From Ruminococcus sp. Marseille-P6503 (lineage in GTDB: Bacteria > Bacillota > Clostridia > Oscillospirales > Ruminococcaceae): DNA of 64,000 nt. The position numbers and the translations under genes were made by a program. The notes under the pieces are model-generated. The model was not told the origin of the DNA, made no database searches, and worked only from the letters and a program-made list of their open reading frames with translations. The first letter of the stretch is position 1. Each line of letters starts with the position of its first letter. Location: the NCBI RefSeq assembly GCF_900604945.1, contig NZ_UWPB01000001.1:310001-374000 (forward strand), read 5' to 3'. This document shows positions 9,370-16,625 of the stretch, in pieces.

Positions 9370-10254
9370 ATGTCCTTAAATGAACAATTTATACAGAGGC
9401 TTACTTTTGATACAGTGGAATATTCTGATAAAAAGGGGAGCCGTAATGTAAAATATGCGGAGATAACAGGATACACCGGCTGCTGTGAAAAGCTTGAAAT
9501 TCCCGGTGAAATAGACGGTATTCAAGTAAAGGCAATTGCGCATGGGGCGTTTTACGGCTGCAAGAGCTTAAAATCGGTAATACTCCCTGACGGTGTGCGT
9601 GATATATGCTTCGACGCTTTTTACGGCTGCTCAGGCTTGGAATCTATCAGAATTCCTGAAAGCGTTACATATATAGGAAACAGGGCGTTCTGCGGCTGTA
9701 CGTCTTTAAAATCTGTATCGATCCCGCAGTCGGTTGAAATAATAGGGGAAAAGGCAGTAGGGTATGACGATATAAACGCTAAAACAAAAGGCTTTACCGT
9801 AAAAGGAAAAAAGCTTTCGGCAGCGTATAAATATGCTTCGGCAAACAGTCTGGACTTTGAAAAAAACGGGAAGTCGGAAATGCCTTTTACTTATTCGGTT
9901 GAGGTAATGTACGACGCATCAGGCGATAAATACGTTAAGGCAGCGTGCATAACCAATTACTGCGGGGACAATGATAATGTGACAGTTCCTGATAAAATAG
10001 ACGGATACGCCGTAAAAATAATCGACGGCTGCGCTTTTGCACAGACGTCGGTGAAAAAAGTCGTTATTCCAGACGGGACAGAGAAAATACTGTCGGGAGC
10101 TTTCAGGGGCTGTAAAAGTCTTGAAAGAATAATACTTCCTGATACTCTTGAGCTTATAGGCAGCTATGCTTTTTCAGGCTGTGACAGACTGAAAAGCGTT
10201 TCAATTCCTAAGAATACTAAAGTAGGGGAAATGGCGTTTGATAGCTGCGCATAA
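9370..10254 (+). CDS. BspA-like leucine-rich repeat (LRR_5) protein
   Basis: 294 aa. Repeats of about 23 residues of the form AFYGCKSLKSVILPDGV and AFCGCTSLKSVSIPQSV occur in two blocks (about residues 55-130 and 215-290). They are separated by a linker, and each block is preceded by a similar beta segment ending IDGIQVK or IDGYAVK. This is the BspA/LRR_5 fold, used for protein binding. There is no signal peptide, so it is probably cytoplasmic or exported by another route. AGGAGGAATAGAA precedes the ATG. It lies in the same direction as the SUKH gene and close behind it, but its base composition is like the core genome. Confidence 0.85.
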   Translation: MSLNEQFIQRLTFDTVEYSDKKGSRNVKYAEITGYTGCCEKLEIPGEIDGIQVKAIAHGAFYGCKSLKSVILPDGVRDICFDAFYGCSGLESIRIPESVTYIGNRAFCGCTSLKSVSIPQSVEIIGEKAVGYDDINAKTKGFTVKGKKLSAAYKYASANSLDFEKNGKSEMPFTYSVEVMYDASGDKYVKAACITNYCGDNDNVTVPDKIDGYAVKIIDGCAFAQTSVKKVVIPDGTEKILSGAFRGCKSLERIILPDTLELIGSYAFSGCDRLKSVSIPKNTKVGEMAFDSCA

Positions 10255-10337
10255 GGTGCTTCATGCTATATCCAAGCGCTTGGTTTAATGAACGGCTTGG
10301 AAAGAAAGCAGGCTATGTGCAGAAGCAGAATTTTTAT

Positions 10338-10374
10338 AAAGCGGGCGTAACTGTTGTGTAACGCCTGCTTTTTA
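10338..10374 (+). terminator. terminator after LRR gene
   Basis: AAAGCGGGCGTAA and TAACGCCTGCTTT pair with one or two mismatches and end in a T-run. Confidence 0.75.
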
Positions 10375-10410
10375 TTATCTTCGGAGGTCTGTTCTGCGGC
10401 AGGTCTTCGC

Positions 10411-10463
10411 TTAAAAACGGACGGCTGCGGTTTCCTTTCTTACAGGGAAAGCCGCAGCCGTCT
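10411..10463 (-). terminator. terminator of the Cthe_2159-type gene
   Basis: A GC-rich inverted repeat (GACGGCTGCGG paired with CCGCAGCCGTC) is followed on the minus strand by TTTTT. It lies 23 bp past the stop of the lipoprotein gene. Confidence 0.75.
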
Positions 10464-10485
10464 GCTGTTATATCGGGTTGTAGAG

Positions 10486-12495
10486 TTATCTGAATCCCAT
10501 TGCTCCTCCTCTGCCTCCTCCGAAGCCTCCCGCCGAGGTGCTGTTGGAGGTGCAGATTCCGTCTATTGTGACCGTTTCGGAAATGCTTCCCGCAGTAATG
10601 GTATAGGTTTCTCCGTCCTTGATATCGGGCGAGCTGAAAACCACCGACTGCCAGTCCTTTTCGGGAGTATATGACAGTATGACGCTGCCGCTGCTGTCTG
10701 TTATGACTACCTCAGTGTCTCCTGAAACTGTCGAGCTGAGATTGTGAAGAACCGAATACTGAGTGGAATTGTTTTCTCCGAAGCTCTCTTCCATTCCTAC
10801 GCTTCCGAAAGCGGCTATCGTTCCTCCCGTGATCCATGCCGAAGCGTTGTCGCCGTAGTCGATTGCGCCGTTTCCTCCGTTGGTCGGACCGCTGACATAG
10901 ATTTCTCCGCCCTCAATGACAAGATTTCCGTTGGAATCAAGACCGTCGCCGGACGCGTTGACTTTCAGCGTTCCTCCGCTTATAGTCAGCAGATATTCCG
11001 TACCCGAGCCGGTGTTGAATCCGTCCATGCCGGGACGTCCGGAGCTTCCCGTATCGCTTCCGCCGCCTGCGTTCAGTCCGTCGTCGCTTGCGGTTACGGA
11101 AATATCCCCTCCTGAAATTGTCAGAGTTACTCCTTCAAGCCCCTCGTAGCTTTTCTCAATATTAATCGTTCCTCCGGTTATAAGAAGCTCGCCGTCTGCG
11201 TGAACTCCGTCGTCGCCTGATTTGGCGCTGAGCGTTCCTCCGGAAATATTTATATTTCCGTTGCAGTGCACCGAATCGTCCGAGGAATCAACGGTTATTT
11301 CCCCTCCTCTGATGTTCAGCTCCGAGCCTGCCTTCAGGGCTTTTGCCGACGAGCTTTCCGAGGAGTCTGTATCTGAATCCGAAGATTCGTAGGATACGGT
11401 GGTGAAATATTCCTCCGATGTGTATGCGGCGGCTGTTATTTCGGAATTTTGCTGATCGGGAGGCGTCATCTCTTTAAAGTTTTCATCGGGAGGCGTCATA
11501 TTTCCGAAGCTTTCGCCGGGAACGGTCTTTCCGTCGGGAGGAGTCATATTGTTATTTCTGCCTCCCCAGTTTCCCCAGTCGCCGTTGGGCTGACCGTCGG
11601 ACGTCATGCTTGCGTTGTCGCTTCCTCCGCCTGTGACTATATTAAACGTGCCGTTCTCAACGGACAGAACGCTTTCGGCTTCAATTCCGTCAGTACCCGC
11701 GGTTATATCAAAGGTTCCGTCGTTGATATAGATATAGCCTTTGTCCGCGCTTTCGGTGTTGCTGGACTTGATTCCGTTTGTACCGGCGCTGACGATAAAG
11801 CTTCCGCTGTTGATTTTAATGCTGTCCTTGCCGTAGATTCCTCCTGACGCAGCATTAACGGTATAGCTTCCTCCCACGATGACCAGATCGTCCTTGCAGA
11901 CTATGCCGTGCTTGTAGTTTGCCGTTATATTCAGGCTTCCCGAACCGTTCAAGGTCAGGTCAGAACGGCAGAATACCGCGCCGTCTACGTTTGAAGTGTC
12001 CTCGTCAAGACTGTATTCTGTACCGTCGGAAAGGGTGTTTTCACTTCCGGCTTCAAGGGTAATAGTCACTTTGTTCGCTTTGTTTACGAAAAGCGCGGAA
12101 TTGTCCGAGCAGGAAACATTTACTCCCTTGAAAACCAGCTTTATATCGCTTTCCTTATCGGCGTCCACTATTATCTGACCGTCGGATACGGTTCCTGAAA
12201 GCATATAGGTTCCGGCTGCTGAAATAACAAGATTTCCGTCAGTAAATTCCGCTCCCGAGCCGGATATATCCGCGCTGCCGCCGTTCAGCACAACGGCGCA
12301 GGAGGAGCTTTCGTCGTAGCCTACGTCAAGATCTACGGCGTCAAAGCTTGTGTCTATAGTTGCTTCGGTTGCCGAAGCGTTCTGACTTTGGCTTGACGAT
12401 GATGAGTTTTCGTTTTTCGAGCATCCGCTGGCAGCTGATAAAACGATTATTAATGCCAGCAGCATGGCTAGGCGTTTTTTGATCTCATATTTCAT
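10486..12495 (-). CDS. Cthe_2159-type (DUF4353) carbohydrate-binding lipoprotein
   Basis: 669 aa from ATG 12495, which gives a clean lipoprotein signal MKYEIKKRLAML...SAASGC (Cys25); the frame is open to 12624 but overlaps the upstream gene. A Ser-rich linker is followed by right-handed beta-helix-like repeats of the type 'GGSYTVNAASGGIYGKDSI' and 'ISGGTLSAKSGDDGVHADGE', with many SxDDG/GxNG turns. This is the pattern of the Cthe_2159 family of calcium-dependent polysaccharide-binding beta-helices. A Met/Pro/Asp-rich low-complexity insert (MTPPDG type) occurs around residue 310-350, and the C-terminus is GGFGGGRGG. It follows the VTC and DUF4956 genes, a known neighbourhood in Clostridia. It probably displays a cell-surface binding platform. 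Confidence 0.8.
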   Translation of the reverse strand: MKYEIKKRLAMLLALIIVLSAASGCSKNENSSSSSQSQNASATEATIDTSFDAVDLDVGYDESSSCAVVLNGGSADISGSGAEFTDGNLVISAAGTYMLSGTVSDGQIIVDADKESDIKLVFKGVNVSCSDNSALFVNKANKVTITLEAGSENTLSDGTEYSLDEDTSNVDGAVFCRSDLTLNGSGSLNITANYKHGIVCKDDLVIVGGSYTVNAASGGIYGKDSIKINSGSFIVSAGTNGIKSSNTESADKGYIYINDGTFDITAGTDGIEAESVLSVENGTFNIVTGGGSDNASMTSDGQPNGDWGNWGGRNNNMTPPDGKTVPGESFGNMTPPDENFKEMTPPDQQNSEITAAAYTSEEYFTTVSYESSDSDTDSSESSSAKALKAGSELNIRGGEITVDSSDDSVHCNGNINISGGTLSAKSGDDGVHADGELLITGGTINIEKSYEGLEGVTLTISGGDISVTASDDGLNAGGGSDTGSSGRPGMDGFNTGSGTEYLLTISGGTLKVNASGDGLDSNGNLVIEGGEIYVSGPTNGGNGAIDYGDNASAWITGGTIAAFGSVGMEESFGENNSTQYSVLHNLSSTVSGDTEVVITDSSGSVILSYTPEKDWQSVVFSSPDIKDGETYTITAGSISETVTIDGICTSNSTSAGGFGGGRGGAMGFR

Positions 12496-12574
12496 TTCTA
12501 TAATATTGCCTGCTATTGCAAGCAAGCCTCCTTTCGGTATTATGAAAAATAAATTGTTAGCAGACAGTTTATTT

Positions 12575-13261
12575 TTAAAGCTGCTCGTACGGCTGGCTGA
12601 CAGGCTGACCGCAGGATATTTCAAGATTGCCGTTGCGGCATCTGAGATCGTCTATCAGCGCTTTTTCCGAAGCCCCGTTTTTTAGGGTCAGCTTATAGGT
12701 AAGCTTAAAAAGACTGCCCATGTTTGTAGTTTTGACATTTACGAGCTTGCAGTCCGAGGTGTATTTTTCAAACAGGTCGTCGAATATATCGCTGTAGTCA
12801 AGCGATTCCGGAATAGTGATTATAAGCTGTTTTTCTCCGCTTTTATCTCCTATCGGAATAGACGAGTATATAAGATTCGCCGCGCATAGTATAGCGGTGA
12901 AAATAACCGCGATCAGCGCGTATCCGGTTCCCATTGCAAGACCTATAGCCATTGCCAGAAAAATACTGCATATGTCACGGGCGTTTCCCGGAACCGAGCG
13001 GAATCTGACCAAGCTGAACGCTCCCATTACCGCTACGCCTGTTCCTATATTTCCGTTTACAAGCATTATAACTACCTGAACGATTGCCGGAAGCATTGCG
13101 AGAGTGATGGAAAAACCCTTTGATACCTTGTTTTTATATCTGAAAACCAGAGCGACCACCGCTCCAAGAGCCAAGGATATAAGAGTATACAGGATAAATT
13201 CTCCCGTCGATACGCCGTCGGCAGTTGAAATTGAAGCCGACGCTGAAATTAAATTATGCAC
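12575..13261 (-). CDS. DUF4956 membrane protein
   Basis: 228 aa with four or five N-terminal helices (about 20-135) and a soluble C-terminal alpha/beta domain of about 90 residues. The motif GAFSLVRFRSVPGNARDI in the third helix-loop is the family hallmark. The start is GTG 13261 with AAAGGTG 8 nt upstream, overlapping the end of the VTC gene by 8 bp, so translation is coupled. The function is unproven. DUF4956 proteins are repeatedly found beside VTC polyphosphate polymerase-domain proteins and CotH or Cthe_2159 proteins, suggesting one membrane-associated machine. Confidence 0.85.
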   Translation of the reverse strand: MHNLISASASISTADGVSTGEFILYTLISLALGAVVALVFRYKNKVSKGFSITLAMLPAIVQVVIMLVNGNIGTGVAVMGAFSLVRFRSVPGNARDICSIFLAMAIGLAMGTGYALIAVIFTAILCAANLIYSSIPIGDKSGEKQLIITIPESLDYSDIFDDLFEKYTSDCKLVNVKTTNMGSLFKLTYKLTLKNGASEKALIDDLRCRNGNLEISCGQPVSQPYEQL

Positions 13262-13982
13262 AGTAATTCACCTTTCCTTTTTCCATTTTGTGTTTTAGTT
13301 CGTTCTGATAAGCCGTACCGTATTTTGAATATGAACAGGGGAAGATTTCAAGTTCGTCCAGAATATCAGCTAGCCACAGGGGCATTGCTCCGGGTATTTT
13401 GATCTCCATAATGCGTTTTCCCGCTTTGAGCAGCTTTTTGCCCCACACTCCCTTTTCAAGCTCCAACGCGTCTTCGCGGTAAATGATGTTGCTGTCAAAG
13501 GTGATCCTCAGCTCAGGATCCTCCTTCGAGTAAAGCGCGATTCTGTCGTAGGAAAGATACATAGCCGGAGCAAGTTGTGGATAAAAGCTCATTACCCATT
13601 CAAGCTCGTTTTCTATCTGTTGGTTTCCGCCTGTTCCGCCTTCGCCTTTTATAAAGCTTTTTGCAGCTTGCAGAGACATATCTATACGCCGCTTATAAAC
13701 AACGCCCTTGTATTTCTTTTTCAGCTCCAGAAAAACGGTATCGTCAGCCTTCGGAACGCCGTAGCTTCTGAGTCTCATTTTTTCCTTGTATACCGGTTTT
13801 TCCATAGACGTTCTGATAAGCCGACGATCCGGCGTGTCAAAATAAAGGTTACAGATCGTGCTTTCGCCGTAATTATCCGGAATTACGCGGTCGTCCAGTC
13901 TTTGCCTGAGAAGTCTGTACTTTTTGTCGTCAAGCAGATATTTCTTTTCGACTCTTCTAAAGATTTCCTGAAAATTGCTCAT
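13254..13982 (-). CDS. VTC-domain (polyphosphate polymerase-like) protein
   Basis: 242 aa. The tunnel-forming basic motifs of the VTC domain are all visible: RRVEKKYLL near residue 10, EKMRLRSYG near 67, FLELKKK with VYKRR near 84-97, YDRIAL near 150, RITFDSNI, and IMEIKIPG near 190. In yeast Vtc4 this fold makes polyphosphate from ATP at the membrane; bacterial members lack proven activity. First gene of the VTC-DUF4956-Cthe_2159 operon. Upstream, GGAGGA (14013-14008) is separated from the ATG by a GCCC/GGGC mini-hairpin which, when folded, leaves an ideal 8-nt gap. Confidence 0.85.
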   Translation of the reverse strand: MSNFQEIFRRVEKKYLLDDKKYRLLRQRLDDRVIPDNYGESTICNLYFDTPDRRLIRTSMEKPVYKEKMRLRSYGVPKADDTVFLELKKKYKGVVYKRRIDMSLQAAKSFIKGEGGTGGNQQIENELEWVMSFYPQLAPAMYLSYDRIALYSKEDPELRITFDSNIIYREDALELEKGVWGKKLLKAGKRIMEIKIPGAMPLWLADILDELEIFPCSYSKYGTAYQNELKHKMEKGKVNYCA

Positions 13983-14180
13983 ATTTTTACGCCCTGATAT
14001 TATGGGCTCCTCCTTTTAATGTATTTTACCGCTGATTTTTTAACGGCTTCGACTGCTTTAACTGTTATCAAGTATAGCTTTCTTACTTAAATTTTACTTT
14101 AGGATATAAATAAATTTTACTTTAAATTACCGCAAAAAAATAAAGGCGCGCTGTATTTTCGCCTGCGCTCAAAAAAAATA

Positions 14181-14223
14181 AACAAAAAAACAAGTCGGTC
14201 GGTATTTTTGTGCCGACCGGCTT
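14181..14223 (-). terminator. terminator of the Asp23-FakA operon
   Basis: AAGTCGGTCGGTA pairs with TGCCGACCGGCTT. On the minus strand the hairpin runs into CTTGTTTTTTTG. It lies 36 bp beyond the stop at 14259. Confidence 0.85.
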
Positions 14224-14258
14224 GACTTTTACTGAAGGTACATAACTTACCCCTCAGA

Positions 14259-15890
14259 TCATTCTACAGATATTATATAATAGTACACAGGCTGTCCACC
14301 GTTGATAAGATTTACGTCGATATGCTGATATTTTGCCGATACCTGACTGCAAAGCGCTTCCGCCGCTTCGTCTGAAACGTCTGCTCCGTAAAGAATGGTG
14401 ATATACGAGCTGTCGCTCTTTACAAGACGCTTTGTAAGCTTGTACGCCGCTTTGGCAACATCTTTATCGACAAATGCCAGCTTGCCGTTGTCCAGACAGA
14501 GAATTTCCCCTTGCTTTATCTGATGACCCTCGTAATCCGAATCTCTGGCGGCAAAGGTGATCTGACCCGTTGAAACGCGCTCCAGAGCTTTGGTCATTTC
14601 AAGACGGTTGGTATTGAAATCATTGTCGGGGTCGAACGCAAGCATTGCGCTCATTCCCTGAGGAATAGTTCTGGTCTGAAGCACGCATACGTTTCTGTCT
14701 GCAAGCTTTACCGCCTGTTCCGCAGCCATAATGATATTTTTATTGTTCGGAAGAACAAAAACCGTTTCGGCAGGGCAGGACATGATCGCCGCAAGGATAT
14801 CCTCTGTTGACGGATTCATGGTCTGACCGCCTCTTACAACGCAGTCCACTCCGACGTCCCTGAACATAGCTTCGATACCGCCTCCCGCGGCAACCGCGAC
14901 AAAGCCGTATTTCTTTTCAGGCTTAGCCGGAATGAATTCCTGCTTTGATTCCTTCTGCCTCCGCTCATGCTGCATTTTCATATTTTCTACTTTAGGCAGA
15001 TTTATATATCCAAATTCAAGACCCTTCTGGATCGCAAGTCCCGGATCGTTGGTGTGAACATGAACCTTGATTATCTCATCGTCGTCAACGACTACAACGC
15101 AGTCTCCGATAGTTTCAAGATAGGCTCTAAGCTTTGAAGGATCGTCGCAGTCCCTGGCTTTGGTTATCAGCATTTCAGTGCAGTATGTGAAATGAATCTC
15201 CTCGTCGAACTGTCCTACCGTATCGGCAAAGGTTTCTACAGTGATCTTTTTTGTTCCGGAGGCTTCAGCCTTCACGATATCTCCGCCGTGGAAAACATCT
15301 TTCATCGCTTCAAAAATTATCAGCAGTCCCATTCCGCCCGCGTCTACAACGCCTGCCTTGGCAAGCGCTGGGAGCAGCTTGGGGGTTTCGTCCAGCGACA
15401 GCTTTGCCTGACGGCATATCTCGTCCCAGATCATCAGAGTATCGTTGGAGGAAAGGGCGAGCGCTCTGCCTTTTTCCGCCGCCTCTCTCGCAACGGTAAG
15501 AATCGTGCCCTCGGTCGGCTTCATTACCGATTTATAAGCGCCGTCCACTCCCATTTCCATAGCGCGGACCATGTGCTCGCTGTCCATTGACTCCTGCCCC
15601 TCCAGAGCCTTTGAAAAGCCGCGGAAAATAAGCGACAAAATAACGCCGGAATTTCCTCTCGCGCCTCTCAGCAGGGCGGAGGCGGCAGCTTTGGCAACGT
15701 CGCAGACTCTTACTCCGTCGTCCATATTTTTCAGCTCCGCTACCGCGTTGCCGATCGTCATTGACATATTTGTACCCGTATCTCCGTCAGGAACGGGAAA
15801 AACGTTCAGCTCGTCAACTGATTTTTTCTTATTTGAAATACTGTTGGCAGCGCTGATAAAAGCGTCCCTCAGTATTTTTCCGCTTATCAC
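14259..15890 (-). CDS. fakA: DAK2-domain protein, FakA/YloV-type fatty-acid kinase
   Basis: 543 aa. The N-terminal DAK2 kinase domain has the nucleotide/Mg2+ motif FPVPDGDTGTNM at about 31-42 and the RGARGNSGVILS loop at about 74-85. A middle linker domain (YCTEMLI...VHVHTNDPG) and a C-terminal DegV-like domain (GGQTMNPSTEDILAAI, VFVLPNNKNI) follow. FakA phosphorylates fatty acids presented by a FakB (DegV) protein, allowing host fatty acids to enter phospholipids. It lies 21 bp behind the Asp23 gene, the usual Firmicute order. Length and domain order match the family. Confidence 0.92.
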   Translation of the reverse strand: MISGKILRDAFISAANSISNKKKSVDELNVFPVPDGDTGTNMSMTIGNAVAELKNMDDGVRVCDVAKAAASALLRGARGNSGVILSLIFRGFSKALEGQESMDSEHMVRAMEMGVDGAYKSVMKPTEGTILTVAREAAEKGRALALSSNDTLMIWDEICRQAKLSLDETPKLLPALAKAGVVDAGGMGLLIIFEAMKDVFHGGDIVKAEASGTKKITVETFADTVGQFDEEIHFTYCTEMLITKARDCDDPSKLRAYLETIGDCVVVVDDDEIIKVHVHTNDPGLAIQKGLEFGYINLPKVENMKMQHERRQKESKQEFIPAKPEKKYGFVAVAAGGGIEAMFRDVGVDCVVRGGQTMNPSTEDILAAIMSCPAETVFVLPNNKNIIMAAEQAVKLADRNVCVLQTRTIPQGMSAMLAFDPDNDFNTNRLEMTKALERVSTGQITFAARDSDYEGHQIKQGEILCLDNGKLAFVDKDVAKAAYKLTKRLVKSDSSYITILYGADVSDEAAEALCSQVSAKYQHIDVNLINGGQPVYYYIISVE

Positions 15891-15911
15891 CAGAAAAGTC
15901 CTCCTATTTAG

Positions 15912-16262
15912 TTAATTTACCATTCCGTCAACATAAACGTTTACCGATTCAACGCAAACGCCCGCCTGCTCGGTAAGAACATAGCCGACCTTATGGGCAA
16001 TGCTTTCGGTAATTGCTTTTACATTGACTCCGTAGGTTACGGTAATATGCAGGTCGATAATCAGCTTGTTATTATTCTGCCTGATAATGACCCCTTTATT
16101 TGCAGCCCTGTTCTTTTTTATCAGAGCGTCGACGCCCTGCAGAGCGCCGTATGAATTCATTCCGGCAACTCCGAAGCAGCTTTGTACCGTGCCGGATATC
16201 AGTGTTCTGAGATACTTCATTGAAATACCGATCGTTCCCAGATGATTGCAGGCTTTTATCAT
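15912..16262 (-). CDS. Asp23/Gls24 family protein (YloU-like)
   Basis: 116 aa from ATG 16262, preceded by AAAGGGAG; the open frame continues to 16349 without a better start. The core GTVQSCFGVAGMNSYG, then LIIDLHITVTYGVNVKAITESI and VCVESVNVYVDGMV, is typical of Asp23. These small envelope-associated proteins (YloU in Bacillus) form membrane-bound assemblies and respond to envelope stress. The gene is nearly always followed by the DAK2 gene, as here. A promoter candidate lies about 190 nt upstream. Confidence 0.88.
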   Translation of the reverse strand: MIKACNHLGTIGISMKYLRTLISGTVQSCFGVAGMNSYGALQGVDALIKKNRAANKGVIIRQNNNKLIIDLHITVTYGVNVKAITESIAHKVGYVLTEQAGVCVESVNVYVDGMVN

Positions 16263-16448
16263 TAGACTCCACTCCCTTTCAGACTGTGCCGTATAAAACA
16301 GAATACGCGCAATTTCCAGTGAGATATAATCGCAGCAGCGAACGGTCAATACTTCGGCTGACGGATTCGGTTATGCGCGGCGGCTGATTTATATGGTACA
16401 AGCGCAAATGGATAATCATAATATATTATTCAAAACAATGTTTAAAAT

Positions 16449-16477
16449 ATTATAGCACATTATAAATTTGTTTGCAA
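16449..16477 (-). promoter_or_regulatory. putative promoter of asp23-fakA
   Basis: On the minus strand TTGCAA (16477-16472), 17 bp, TATAAT (16454-16449). It implies a leader of about 180 nt. The 16263-16625 stretch otherwise holds no gene; its left part would be this leader and its right part the downstream side of the next minus-strand gene. Confidence 0.45.
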
Positions 16478-16625
16478 TAGCTTTGATAAAACTTTTCGCG
16501 TTTTCCGGCCGCGCAGCGGCAGGCAGCGTTTTTTGTTCAGGCGGTCTTTGGTTTTGCTGTCAATATTTATACGCTGTTCCGCCGTTTTTCAAGCGTGAGA
16601 ATTTCCGTATACGAAGAAACCGGCT

